NCBI RefSeq assembly: GCF_017347095.1
Contig: NZ_JADPRZ010000032.1
Coordinates: 1 to 40,802, forward strand
Reading direction: 5' to 3'
DNA length: 40,802 bases
Origin: Sporosarcina sp. E16_8
GTDB lineage: Bacteria; Bacillota; Bacilli; Bacillales_A; Planococcaceae
Position numbers and translations under genes: made by a program. This document shows positions 8,425-16,916 of the stretch, one piece after another. Numbering within the stretch: the first letter of the stretch is position 1; each line of letters begins with the position of its first letter. The notes under the pieces were generated by a model. The model saw only the letters and a list, made by a program, of their open reading frames with translations, was not told the DNA's origin and did not search any database.

Positions 8425-10719
8425 ATGGTGAAAGTACAAAGTTCAATTAGTGGATATCCAAGAATTGGTGGAAAACGTGAATGGAAAAGGGCGTTGGAAA
8501 GTTTTTGGAATGGGGCAACTTCAGAAGAACAGCTACTAAAAACAACGGAAACGCTGCGTCTAGAAAGCTTGCAGAAGCAAAAAGAATTCGGTATCGATCT
8601 TATTCCGGTTGGAGATTTCTCATTATATGACCATGTACTGGATACATCGATTATGTTTGGTGTCGTACCAACACGCTTCGAGTATGCGGGTGGTAAGGTT
8701 CCTTTGGAAACATACTTTGCAATTGCCCGTGGAACGAAGGAGGCGGTTGCTTCAGAAATGACGAAATGGTTTAATACAAACTATCACTATATTGTTCCGG
8801 AACTAGAAGGTGTAACACCGAAACTAGTAGAGAACCGTCCGCTCGCTTTTTATAAAGAAGCAAAAGAAAAGTTGGGTATTGATGGCAAGCCCGTTATCTT
8901 AGGTCCAGTTACATATATTAAACTGGCAAAATCTTTCGGCGAAGAGAATTTCCCAGCTTTATTGCAACAGTTTACACCGTTGTATATCGAAGTATTGAAA
9001 GAACTTGTAGAGGCAGGCGCTGAGTGGGTTCAGATTGATGAGCCAATTCTTACAAGTAAGTTGTCTGAAGAGGATTTCCAACATGTGCAACAGGCATACG
9101 CAGCAATCCGTGAAGCGGTGCCACAATTAAAGATCATCTTACAAACGTATTTTGAAAAAGTCGCTAATTATGAAGCTGTTGTTGCGTTGCCAGTACATGG
9201 ATTCGGTCTGGACTTTGTGCATGGCGATTCGCTTGAATTGTTACAGAAATATGGTTTCCCTCAAGACAAAGTACTTGCAGCGGGTGTTATTGACGGCCGA
9301 AATGTATGGCGTGCAGATCTAGATAAAAAAGTAACGCTATTAGAAGAAATCCAGTTACACGTTGATAAAAGCCGCTTAATTGTTCAACCATCTTCTTCAC
9401 TTCTTCATGTTCCTGTCAGTACGGAAACGGAAGAGAAATTAGATCCAATTATTAAAGATGGTTTGTCGTTCGCTGATCAGAAGCTTGTTGAAATTGTACT
9501 CCTTAGTAGAGGGGTTCACGATGGAACTGAAACGATTGCAGCAGGACTTGAGGAGAGCAGAAATGCACTTGCTCGTCTAAATAACTCGAAGTATCGACAA
9601 AATGTTGAAGTGAAAGAAACGATTGAAAATCTAACTGAGCAGGATGTAAATCGTTCATTGCCATTTGCGGAACGGATTGTTGAACAGCAAAAACGCTTTA
9701 ATTTACCTCTTCTGCCGACAACGACAATCGGGAGTTTACCGCAGACGCCAGAAGTCAGACAGACAAGATCTAAATGGCGTAAAGGTGAAATTACAAATGA
9801 GGCCTACGAACAATTTATCAAAGATCAGATTGACAAGTGGATTGAAATTCAAGAAGACATCGGCATTGACGTTTTGGTTCATGGTGAATTTGAACGAACA
9901 GATATGGTTGAATACTTTGGTGAAAAGTTCGAAGGGTTTGCAGTATCACAGTTTGGCTGGGTTCAGTCATATGGTTCGCGTTGCGTCAAGCCGCCACTCA
10001 TTTTAGGTGATGTTGCGTTTAGTGAACCAATTACTGTGAAAGAAAGTGTCTATGCCCAAACGCTAACGACGAAGCCTGTAAAAGGAATGCTGACGGGTCC
10101 TGTAACGATTTTGAATTGGTCGTTTGTACGGGATGACATTCCACGTTTTGACGTATTGAACCAAATTGCATTTGCACTGCGTAAAGAGATTGAAGAGCTT
10201 GAAAAGAATGGTATCCGCATGATTCAAGTAGATGAGCCTGCGCTTCGTGAAGGTTTACCGTTGGATAAAGGAAAACGTGAAAGCTATCTGGAGGCTGCTG
10301 TCTATGCATTTAAACTGGCAACATCTTCTGTTGAAAATGATACTCAAATCCATACACATATGTGTTACTCGGAATTTAGCGGTATTATCAAATCGATTAG
10401 CGCGTTGGATGCGGATGTTATTTCGATTGAAACGTCAAGAAGTCATGGTGAAATTATCGCTGCATTTGAGAATAATACGTATGATAAAGAAATTGGCTTA
10501 GGTGTTTATGACATCCACAGCCCACGTGTTCCAAGTAAGGAAGAAATGAAGCAAAATATTAATCGTGCACTCAAAACCATTAATCCGAAACAATTTTGGA
10601 TTAACCCAGATTGCGGCTTGAAAACTAGAAAAGAAGAAGAGACGATTAGCGCTTTGAAGATAATGGTAGAGGCGGCGAAAGAAGTTAGGGAAAGTCAGTT
10701 GGCTACACTTAAGAGTTAA
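8425..10719 (+). CDS. metE: Cobalamin-independent methionine synthase
   Basis: 5-methyltetrahydropteroyltriglutamate-homocysteine methyltransferase, 764 residues, the usual full length. It has the N-terminal MetE domain ([19 protein letters not shown]) and the C-terminal catalytic barrel, with the zinc-ligand motif HTHMCYSEF near residue 645 and [10 protein letters not shown] near 729. It follows yitJ by 46 nt with no terminator between, so both are under the same S-box: the MTHFR activity supplies the methyl donor and MetE makes methionine. The ribosome site is aaagggg, 10-11 nt before ATG. Confidence 0.97.
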   Translation: MVKVQSSISGYPRIGGKREWKRALESFWNGATSEEQLLKTTETLRLESLQKQKEFGIDLIPVGDFSLYDHVLDTSIMFGVVPTRFEYAGGKVPLETYFAIARGTKEAVASEMTKWFNTNYHYIVPELEGVTPKLVENRPLAFYKEAKEKLGIDGKPVILGPVTYIKLAKSFGEENFPALLQQFTPLYIEVLKELVEAGAEWVQIDEPILTSKLSEEDFQHVQQAYAAIREAVPQLKIILQTYFEKVANYEAVVALPVHGFGLDFVHGDSLELLQKYGFPQDKVLAAGVIDGRNVWRADLDKKVTLLEEIQLHVDKSRLIVQPSSSLLHVPVSTETEEKLDPIIKDGLSFADQKLVEIVLLSRGVHDGTETIAAGLEESRNALARLNNSKYRQNVEVKETIENLTEQDVNRSLPFAERIVEQQKRFNLPLLPTTTIGSLPQTPEVRQTRSKWRKGEITNEAYEQFIKDQIDKWIEIQEDIGIDVLVHGEFERTDMVEYFGEKFEGFAVSQFGWVQSYGSRCVKPPLILGDVAFSEPITVKESVYAQTLTTKPVKGMLTGPVTILNWSFVRDDIPRFDVLNQIAFALRKEIEELEKNGIRMIQVDEPALREGLPLDKGKRESYLEAAVYAFKLATSSVENDTQIHTHMCYSEFSGIIKSISALDADVISIETSRSHGEIIAAFENNTYDKEIGLGVYDIHSPRVPSKEEMKQNINRALKTINPKQFWINPDCGLKTRKEEETISALKIMVEAAKEVRESQLATLKS

Positions 10720-10748
10720 TTATTTTAGGTAGGCCTTCGAAATAAGAG

Positions 10749-10790
10749 AGGCATCTCCCCGTGGATCAATGGCGGTGGGGATGCCTTTTT
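10749..10790 (+). terminator. Terminator of yitJ-metE operon
   Basis: aggcatctcccc pairs with gtggggatgcct around a ~14-nt loop and is followed by ttttta. Confidence 0.85.
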
Positions 10791-10803
10791 ATTGTTGTCG
10801 TGG

Positions 10804-10863
10804 GGATATGATCGGTAGAATGTTAATATGCTCGGTTGGCGTAGGATATGATCGGTAGAATGT
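10804..10863. repeat. 20-bp direct repeat, 40-bp period
   Basis: ggatatgatcggtagaatgt occurs exactly at 10804-10823 and 10844-10863. It lies between the metE terminator and the FMN reductase promoter region. Function unknown; it could be a regulator site or a local duplication. Confidence 0.8.
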
Positions 10864-10877
10864 GTCGAGCTTCTCTC

Positions 10878-10922
10878 GTTAGTATCTTTTAGTATACTAT
10901 GGCACTTTGAAGTGCGTACTTC
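10878..10922 (+). promoter_or_regulatory. Palindromic operator-like element, copy 1 (FMN reductase promoter)
   Basis: A 45-bp block identical at 41 positions to 11996-12040. It contains two adjacent inverted repeats: AGTAT...ATACT and gcactttgaagtgc. Its end overlaps the -35 position of a TATAAT box at 10942-10947. HxlR/YodB-type repressors bind AGTA/TACT-type palindromes, so the nearby hxlR-type regulator is the natural candidate. Confidence 0.65.
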
Positions 10923-10996
10923 CTATTAGGTGTTTGTGGTGTATAATTAAATTAGATACAAAGTTACAAATTATAAATATAGAGGAGTTTTACATC

Positions 10997-11563
10997 ATGG
11001 CAATTAAAGTTAAAGCAATTATCGGAAGTACTAGTTCAACTTCATTCAACCTAAAGCTAGTTGAACATATGAGAAGTCGTTATGCTGATCAATTAGACAT
11101 CACACCTGTCTTTATCAATGATCTTGAAATGTTTTCAATAGATATAGAAAGTAATCCAACTGCAAATGTAGTGGATTTTAAAGATAATATAAAAGATTCA
11201 GACGCTGTATTATTTGCAGTTCCTGAATATAACTTCTCTATTCCAGGCGCATTGAAAAATGCAATCGACTGGTTATCACGTGGTGGCGATTTCACACTTA
11301 AAAATAAGCCTGGTTTCATAGTAGGATCATCTATGGGAGCATTCGGAAGTATCCGTGCGCAGCTCCACTTAAGAGAAATTCTGTCAAACCCGGCATTAGC
11401 ACCTGTCTTACTGCCAGGTAACGAAGTATACATCGGTTCAGTTCATGAGAAAATAAACGAAGCCGGCGAACTTACTGATAAAGCTACAATCGATTTCTTG
11501 GATTCAGTTGTATTTAACTTTATTGAGTTCTATAACAAAACAAACGCTACAGTTAAAGCTTAA
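10997..11563 (+). CDS. NADPH-dependent FMN reductase / quinone reductase family
   Basis: A 188-residue cytoplasmic flavodoxin-fold oxidoreductase. The N-terminal phosphate loop of FMN is GSTSSTSFN (residues ~9-17). The family signature PEYNFSIPGALKNAIDWLSR is near residues 75-95, and GSSMGAFGSIRAQLHLR follows. The start at ATG 10997 has a strong agaggag site; an upstream in-frame start at 10907 would run through the operator and is rejected. Relatives reduce quinones, azo dyes or chromate with NAD(P)H. Convergent with, and probably controlled by, the adjacent HxlR-type regulator, which suits a role in electrophile or quinone stress. The physiological substrate is not visible from sequence. 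Confidence 0.88.
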   Translation: MAIKVKAIIGSTSSTSFNLKLVEHMRSRYADQLDITPVFINDLEMFSIDIESNPTANVVDFKDNIKDSDAVLFAVPEYNFSIPGALKNAIDWLSRGGDFTLKNKPGFIVGSSMGAFGSIRAQLHLREILSNPALAPVLLPGNEVYIGSVHEKINEAGELTDKATIDFLDSVVFNFIEFYNKTNATVKA

Positions 11564-11580
11564 GAAATCAACTGATCATC

Positions 11581-11615
11581 AAAAACAGACACTCTCTTGA
11601 AGAGTGTCTGTTTTT
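11581..11615. terminator. Bidirectional terminator between FMN reductase and hxlR-type gene
   Basis: cagacactct pairs with agagtgtctg around a 5-nt loop, flanked by AAAAA on the left and TTTTT on the right, so it serves both converging genes. Confidence 0.93.
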
Positions 11616-11625
11616 GATTTATCCA

Positions 11626-11985
11626 TTATAGTACGTCGCTGGTATTCTGGCTATTTCTTTTCTTTTCGATATGTGTAACATGACTGGTGCCCCATTCGTG
11701 CATGATTTCTAAGATGGGCTGTAAGCTTTTTCCGTATTCCGAGATAGAATACTCAACTTTAGGGGGAACCTGTGGATAGATGACTCTGTTAATAATATCT
11801 TCATCTTCCAATTCCCTTAATTGTTTAGTTAACATTTTTTGAGTAATCCCCGGCATCAATCTTTTTAATTCACTAAACCTCTGCGTTCCTTCAGTAATTA
11901 AATGCAGTAAAATAATTGGTTTCCATTTACCTACTAAGATCCCTAAAGCTTCGTCAACTTTACATAGTTCAGGCTGTATCCCCAT
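11626..11985 (-). CDS. HxlR/YodB-type one-cysteine transcriptional regulator
   Basis: A 119-residue winged helix-turn-helix protein of the HxlR family (GKWKPIILLHLITEG at residues ~19-33; RFSELKRLMPGITQKMLTKQLREL recognition region; YSISEYGKSLQPIL dimerisation helix). It has a single cysteine, Cys8, in an N-terminal PELCKVDEAL context. YodB, HypR and QsrR of this family sense quinones, diamide or hypochlorite through an N-terminal cysteine, so a thiol-redox sensor is a reasonable inference. ATG follows cggaggt. One copy of the shared palindromic element lies just upstream of its ribosome site, suggesting autoregulation and control of the flanking redox genes. Confidence 0.88.
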   Translation of the reverse strand: MGIQPELCKVDEALGILVGKWKPIILLHLITEGTQRFSELKRLMPGITQKMLTKQLRELEDEDIINRVIYPQVPPKVEYSISEYGKSLQPILEIMHEWGTSHVTHIEKKRNSQNTSDVL

Positions 11986-11995
11986 AATAACCTCC

Positions 11996-12040
11996 GTTAG
12001 TATCTTTTTGTATACTATAGCACTTTATAGTGCGTACTTC
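11996..12040. promoter_or_regulatory. Palindromic operator-like element, copy 2 (divergent hxlR / pirin region)
   Basis: The second copy of the 45-bp block at 10878-10922, in the same orientation, with four substitutions. It keeps both palindromes (AGTAT...ATACT and gcactttatagtgc); the changes in the second palindrome keep its arms self-complementary. It sits 10 bp before the hxlR-type start on the minus strand and about 185 bp before pirin on the plus strand. Confidence 0.65.
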
Positions 12041-12123
12041 ACACTGTGGCGAATTTAATTCATAATAACATATATAGGATTCTGTTACGATTTAAAATAA
12101 AGATACATTTCAAATCCGCTTCG

Positions 12124-12152
12124 GCGCTTAGGGGAGGCTACCCCTATAAGGC
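12124..12152. other. GC-rich hairpin without T-run
   Basis: cttagggg pairs with cccctataag around the loop aggcta. No T-run follows in either direction. It lies between copy 2 of the operator and the pirin gene; nothing else is recognised in 12041-12205. It may be a leader structure or part of a dispersed repeat. Confidence 0.4.
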
Positions 12153-12223
12153 ACCTTCGCTCAACTTTCACATGAATTCATATGTTCAATAGATACAGTC
12201 AAAAACAGAAGGAGGAAGTTAAC

Positions 12224-13066
12224 ATGAATAATAAACAAGTTTTTTCTAGAGCAATCAGAAGTGTAAGGGACGTCGTTTATCAGCAACACTCGCCAACTCA
12301 TAAAGTAGGATTGGTGATTGAACCGGGAAACTGGCAAGAGGCTGATCCATTTCTATTGATGGCTGAAGACTTTTTCGTGCGTGGAACATTTGGCATGCAT
12401 CCGCATCGTGGTATTGAAACCGTTACGTACGTGATTGATGGAAAGCTAGAGCACTTTGACAATAAAACTGGGGGAGGGGAACTAAATCCTGGAGACGTCC
12501 AATGGATGACGGCAGGTAAAGGAATCATTCATACAGAGGACCCGGCTGTCGGGGAAACGGTTCAATCGCTGCAATTGTGGGTCAATCTTCCAAGCGATAA
12601 AAAAATGACGGAACCACGTTATCAGAACATGCGTGCACAAGACATGCCGGTCCGTCATGAAGATGGCGCTACAATACGTGTTTTTTCCGGTTCTTCGGCA
12701 GGTGTTATAGCTGACACGAAAAATTATGTACCTGTTACGATGGCCGAATTGATTGTTGAACCGGGTATCACTGTGACACAGGACCTTCCTGGCAGTTACA
12801 ATGGTTTTCTTTATATAATAGAAGGAACAGGGACATTCGGCAGTGAAAGCGTGGAGGGGAAGAAGGGACAGGTTCTTTGGTTGGAACGTGGAACAGATGG
12901 CAAACAGACTGAAGTAAAGATTCATGCAGAAGAGAAACTGCATATCATGTTATATGCAGGTAAGCCTGTCGGAGAAAAAGTGGTAGCACGTGGCCCGTTT
13001 GTGATGAATTCAGAAGAAGAGATTATGCAGGCCTATAAAGATTACAGAGAAGGAATATTTGAGTGA
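12224..13066 (+). CDS. Pirin family protein
   Basis: A 280-residue bicupin. The N-terminal cupin carries the metal-binding signature HPHRGIETVTYVIDG followed by GDVQWMTAGKGIIHTEDP; the histidines and the following Glu are the usual iron ligands. A pirin C-terminal domain follows from about residue 165. Some bacterial pirins, such as E. coli YhhW, oxidise quercetin in vitro; others have regulatory roles, so the activity here is not settled. ATG 12224 has a perfect gaaggagg site; the upstream ATG at 12182 has none. It lies downstream of operator copy 2 and next to a flavin reductase, suggesting one redox-stress group. Confidence 0.9.
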   Translation: MNNKQVFSRAIRSVRDVVYQQHSPTHKVGLVIEPGNWQEADPFLLMAEDFFVRGTFGMHPHRGIETVTYVIDGKLEHFDNKTGGGELNPGDVQWMTAGKGIIHTEDPAVGETVQSLQLWVNLPSDKKMTEPRYQNMRAQDMPVRHEDGATIRVFSGSSAGVIADTKNYVPVTMAELIVEPGITVTQDLPGSYNGFLYIIEGTGTFGSESVEGKKGQVLWLERGTDGKQTEVKIHAEEKLHIMLYAGKPVGEKVVARGPFVMNSEEEIMQAYKDYREGIFE

Positions 13067-13164
13067 ACATGCACCATTCAATTTAATGCAGAATCACAAA
13101 GTATGAAATATTCTAACAGATTTGATATGCTTTTAAGTGAAATAAGAAAATGGGAGTTGCTGAT

Positions 13165-13662
13165 ATGGGAAGTAAGATAGAACAAGTAGCGCGTTTTAAA
13201 GAAGCAATGGGGAATTATCCTACGGGAGTCACTGTCGTTACAGCATTTGATGCAGATAAAAAACCGATGGGGCTAACGGTCAATTCATTTGCATCCGTAT
13301 CATTAGAGCCTTTACTCATTTTATGGTCCATTGACAAAAGAGTATCTACCTATAGTGACTTTCTAGATGCTGAGAAATTTTCTGTAAATATTTTAGCGGC
13401 AGATCAAGGCGAATTATGTACGTTATTCTCTAGCAGGGTTGCTGATCGATTTAGCCAATGCGATTGGAAAGAGTCAGATTTAAATCTACCAGTACTGTCA
13501 AATTCGCTTGCGGTTTTACAATGCAAAACGTTTCAACAAATTGATGCTGGGGATCATACGATATTCATAGGAGAAGTGTTAGATATTCAGAATGACAGTA
13601 AAGAACCGCTTCTGTATCACCGAAGAACTATAGGTGCAATTCCAGAAGGGTTTTATAGTTAA
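13165..13662 (+). CDS. Flavin reductase-like FMN-binding protein
   Basis: A 165-residue split-barrel flavin reductase domain protein. The signature FKEAMGNYPTGVTVVTAFD is at the N-terminus, GLTVNSFASVSLEPLLILW follows at ~38-56, and DHTIFIGEVLDI is near residues 130-141. Relatives reduce free FMN with NAD(P)H for two-component monooxygenases or act as stand-alone flavoproteins. ATG 13165 is chosen because gggag lies 8 nt upstream; ATG 13150 has no clear site. It lies 98 nt after pirin and ends in a terminator. No partner monooxygenase is visible in the window. Confidence 0.87.
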   Translation: MGSKIEQVARFKEAMGNYPTGVTVVTAFDADKKPMGLTVNSFASVSLEPLLILWSIDKRVSTYSDFLDAEKFSVNILAADQGELCTLFSSRVADRFSQCDWKESDLNLPVLSNSLAVLQCKTFQQIDAGDHTIFIGEVLDIQNDSKEPLLYHRRTIGAIPEGFYS

Positions 13663-13690
13663 CAATGTCTGTACAATCTTCGGCGTAGAA

Positions 13691-13733
13691 AGGCGTGTCA
13701 TCAGTTAATACTACTGATGACACGCCTGTTTTT
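13691..13733 (+). terminator. Terminator after flavin reductase gene
   Basis: A perfect 14-bp stem (aggcgtgtcatcag with its complement at 13714-13727) is followed by gttttt. Confidence 0.92.
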
Positions 13734-14075
13734 CTTTTAAGATAATGAAAGTCACGTCTGTTGATTAACCATTTATTTGCATGAAATACTGGTGATAAGG
13801 GCTTGAAAACCTCCATTTTCACCGTACTATTTTCGGACCGCTGTCGGCTAACTATTCGTGACAGATTTACTGAGAGCCGCACTCTTTTCAGTAATCCCGT
13901 TGTGAATAGTTGCCTATCGCATCCCTACACATCCAAAAATCTCGGTAATCTTATAGAAGTCATTCAATCCAAAGCATTCCAAAAGCCCAACTATACACGT
14001 AGCGCCTAGGGGGTGATCAAGCTCCGAACGGCTGGCGCAGGATTGACTTATGCCAGTCGCGTCTTAAAGGGGGCC
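13734..14075. other. Gene-free gap with a small inverted repeat
   Basis: No convincing coding sequence on either strand; the 68-residue frame at 13803-14009 lacks a ribosome site and any recognisable composition. An 8-bp stem at 14029-14036/14052-14059 (cggctggc with gccagtcg, one G-T pair) lies within a GC-richer block at about 14008-14070 that differs in composition from its surroundings. No T-run follows. It may be a copy of a dispersed intergenic repeat. Confidence 0.4.
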
Positions 14076-15533
14076 TTATACCAAGGATACAGTATTCTTG
14101 CGCACCGCTTTGCTGGAGATGGCTAGCACTAGAACTAGACCCGCCGCCATTAATGCACCATCGAGTAGAAGTGGCAAGCCCCAGCTGCCGGTGTTATCTC
14201 GTATGACCCCGGAGACGACAGGTGAGAGAACTGCTCCGATTTCTCCAATCAAATTGAGCATTCCAAACATGGATCCTCTGCTTTTTTCGGGAGCCAAATC
14301 GGAAGCTAGAGCATGTGCGACCGGTTGCAATGCGAAAAAGAATAATCCGGATACAAACAGTATGATAGACATAACGACGGGATTGTTATTGCCCATCATG
14401 ACATAGACTGCAAATATAAAAATGGTTACGGTCAGCACTGCAGTTAACACAGCAAGGACATTACGTCGCCCGTTTGGACGATCAGCCACTATGTCAGAAA
14501 TTTTACCGCCAAGAGGAAAACCGATGACTCCTGCTAAACCATTAAACGATGCAATCAAAGCGGCAGCCATTAATGCACCGCCACCGAAATCTTTGACGAT
14601 AGAGACGGACCAAAATCCGTAAAACCATAGATGCCACATGATAGGGATAAAAAACAAATACAATAAGAAAAGATTTTTATTCGCTATTAGCGGTTTTATT
14701 TCAGACTTCTTCGTTGTGTATAAATAAAGTATTAAGAGCGGACAAAGTGCTACAAGAATGACCGCAATCGCGATTGAAGATAGGCCTAGTTTGACGGAAA
14801 AGTAATAGATACCCATCACTATGACAAGAAAGACGGCGGAGTACATGGACATGTACAATAGTCCTTTGCCAAACTGTGTTTTAATGCCAGGTGAAGATAG
14901 ATCTACAGAAGCACTTAAATCATCTTTTGGCTTCATATATTTAAATAGTAGGAGTGCAATAACGAGTGTAATTGTTCCGGTCACGAAAAAAGGAAAGCGC
15001 CAAGCTCCTTCGCCCATAAATGGTTCTGCGACTGTTATTAGATAAGGAACTCCAAGTGTACCCGCCGTCAGTCCAACAGATAATCCAGTAAGCGCTACAC
15101 CCATCCCTAATCCGACTTTTTCAGGAGGTGTATGATAGGCAATATAAGAGCGATCATTCGAATAAAAAACACCTTCGCCTAACCCTAGTAGAACTCGGAA
15201 AAGAATAAATGCGACAAGGCCTCCCGCCAAACCCGTTAGTATAGTGGCGATACCAGCCCAAACAATACTTAAAATGATAATAGCACGATAGCCAAACCTG
15301 TCCCCGAAGTAGCCTCCAGGAAATTGCATTAGCATAAAACCGGCAAAAAACAAACTACCAATCAATCCGCCGATTCCATGGGGATTTGCCACGTCTGCAA
15401 AAAAAGAAACTTCATTCTCAATCATATATGTAATGATCGGCCCAGTTGCTACCCGGTCGAGATAAGAAACAAACCAACCTAAAAATAACAAACCCCAAAT
15501 CGTATGATACCTTTGCAAACCTTCTTTTTTCAT
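14076..15533 (-). CDS. MFS transporter under S-box control
   Basis: A 485-residue major facilitator superfamily protein with about 12 membrane segments. The family loop motif is seen as GGYFGDRFGYRA (residues ~75-86), with GLGEGVFYSNDRSYIAY after it and a matching GGKISDIVADRPNGRRN in the second half. It resembles the anion:cation symporter branch. The ATG at 15533 lies after a modest ggaag site; the frame is open further upstream, but that region is the riboswitch terminator. The SAM riboswitch directly upstream ties it to methionine or sulfur metabolism, so uptake of methionine, a precursor or a related thioether is inferred; the substrate is unknown. Confidence 0.85.
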   Translation of the reverse strand: MKKEGLQRYHTIWGLLFLGWFVSYLDRVATGPIITYMIENEVSFFADVANPHGIGGLIGSLFFAGFMLMQFPGGYFGDRFGYRAIIILSIVWAGIATILTGLAGGLVAFILFRVLLGLGEGVFYSNDRSYIAYHTPPEKVGLGMGVALTGLSVGLTAGTLGVPYLITVAEPFMGEGAWRFPFFVTGTITLVIALLLFKYMKPKDDLSASVDLSSPGIKTQFGKGLLYMSMYSAVFLVIVMGIYYFSVKLGLSSIAIAVILVALCPLLILYLYTTKKSEIKPLIANKNLFLLYLFFIPIMWHLWFYGFWSVSIVKDFGGGALMAAALIASFNGLAGVIGFPLGGKISDIVADRPNGRRNVLAVLTAVLTVTIFIFAVYVMMGNNNPVVMSIILFVSGLFFFALQPVAHALASDLAPEKSRGSMFGMLNLIGEIGAVLSPVVSGVIRDNTGSWGLPLLLDGALMAAGLVLVLAISSKAVRKNTVSLV

Positions 15534-15565
15534 TCTTGACACTTCCAATTCTATTGTTAATAAAA

Positions 15566-15600
15566 CAAAATGCCCCTCCACTGTTAGTAGAGAGGCATTC
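15566..15600 (-). terminator. S-box terminator before MFS gene
   Basis: On the minus strand, tgcctctct pairs with ggaggggca (with a G-T pair) around ~9 nt and is followed by ttttgtttta. It lies between the aptamer and the MFS start. Confidence 0.75.
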
Positions 15601-15609
15601 CAGAGAAAA

Positions 15610-15726
15610 TACCCTCTCATTTTCCAAAGCATTGCGCTTTGCAGGAATTAGCACCTTATCAACATTATTGTTGTATGGTTGCCGGGTTTCATAGGGCCAG
15701 CCCCTCCACCGCTCTTCATAAGAGTT
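15610..15726 (-). ncRNA. SAM-I (S-box) riboswitch upstream of MFS transporter
   Basis: Minus-strand core elements in order: gaagagcggtggagggg, ctggccctatgaaaccc, ggcaacca, ggtgctaattcctgca, closing aaaatgagagg. These match the SAM-I aptamer. It begins 27 bp after the stop of the yxjG-like gene. Confidence 0.93.
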
Positions 15727-15752
15727 TTACTAGCCTATTTAATTTTTAAAGA

Positions 15753-16871
15753 TTACTTCCAAACTTCTTGCGAGATATTTACAACATGACGAACTTTATC
15801 CCATTGTTGTTCTTCAGTTAACTGATTACCTTCTTCTGTTGAGGCGAAGCCACATTGCGGACTTAAGCATAATTGATCTAAAGGGACGTATTTTGTAGCT
15901 TCTACAATTCTTGCTTTAACCTGTTCAGGGGCCTCTAGTTTGCCGAATTTAGAGGTGATCAAGCCCAATACGACGAAAAGGTCAGGTCGATTGACGTGAC
16001 GCAACGGTTCAAAACTGCCGGAGCGTTCGTCATCAAATTCAAGGAAAAGACCGTCAACATCCAATCCGCCGAAAATTGTTTCGGATACGTCTTCGTAGCC
16101 ACCACTAGAAAAATAGGTCGATTTGAAGTTACCGCGGCAAATATGCATTGTCACGAGCAAGTCGGCTGGTCTTTTCGCGATGGATTCATTGATTGCCCGT
16201 GCGGAAAGTTTTACAAGTTTGTCAGGATCTTGACCCTTCGCTTGCAATGCTTTCCTTCCATCTTCCGACAAGAAGGAAGCCCATGACGTGTCATCAATTT
16301 GAAGATAACGACATCCCTCATCGTAAAGTGCTTGAATTACGCCTTGATAGGCAGTAACCAAGTCATCAAATAATTCTTCGTCATTTGTATAAATGCCTTC
16401 TTCGAATACCGCTCTGTGTATCAGCATATTTGGGCTTGGAATCGTGAATTTTGCGACCGTATCGCCTGCTACGCTTTTCAGGAACTTGAAGTGTTCAATC
16501 ATATAATGGTCGCTGAACCCAATTTTTCCTGTCACTTTAATGCCGTGCGCTTTCGTTACAACACCGTTGAATTGGAGTCCTTTATCTGTTTCGAAAAACT
16601 CAACGCCGTCAAAACCGGCAAGGAAGTCGAAGTGCCACCATTTACGGCGGAACTCTCCGTCCGTCACAGAATTTAGCCCAGCTTCTTTTTGTTTTTCGAC
16701 GAGCTTTGTAATTTCTTCGTCTTCAATTATGCGTAATTCTTCGGTAGTGATTTCACCGATTTCTCTTTGCAAACGAGCCTGCTTTAGGCGTTCTGGTCTT
16801 AAAAAGCTTCCGACGTGATCTGCTTTAAATGGTGCTTTCGTAAAAGTTTGTTCCGCTACAGGTTTTGTCAA
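15753..16871 (-). CDS. MetE C-terminal-domain-like methionine synthase (YxjG/YxjH type)
   Basis: A 372-residue single-barrel relative of the MetE catalytic domain. It opens with KADHVGSFLRPERLKQAR, carries MHICRGNFKS (His and Cys in zinc-ligand positions) and ends with CLSPQCGFAST supplying the last ligand cysteine. Bacillus YxjG/YxjH, also S-box genes, are the closest recognised relatives; which methyl donor they use is not something the sequence shows. TTG 16871 is the start, 8 nt after agaagga. It follows metC by 45 nt, so metI-metC-yxjG is probably one operon. Confidence 0.88.
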   Translation of the reverse strand: MTKPVAEQTFTKAPFKADHVGSFLRPERLKQARLQREIGEITTEELRIIEDEEITKLVEKQKEAGLNSVTDGEFRRKWWHFDFLAGFDGVEFFETDKGLQFNGVVTKAHGIKVTGKIGFSDHYMIEHFKFLKSVAGDTVAKFTIPSPNMLIHRAVFEEGIYTNDEELFDDLVTAYQGVIQALYDEGCRYLQIDDTSWASFLSEDGRKALQAKGQDPDKLVKLSARAINESIAKRPADLLVTMHICRGNFKSTYFSSGGYEDVSETIFGGLDVDGLFLEFDDERSGSFEPLRHVNRPDLFVVLGLITSKFGKLEAPEQVKARIVEATKYVPLDQLCLSPQCGFASTEEGNQLTEEQQWDKVRHVVNISQEVWK

Positions 16872-16916
16872 TTTAAATTCCTTCTTTCCAATTTAATACT
16901 ATTTTTTTAGAGGTAC

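Noticed and set aside
12482..12943. 153-residue minus-strand frame inside the pirin gene
   Set aside because: Antisense shadow; the plus-strand pirin motifs and ribosome site are unambiguous.
13803..14009. 68-residue open frame in the gap after the flavin reductase
   Set aside because: No ribosome site, no recognisable composition or motif, and it ends in the palindromic block; treated as chance.
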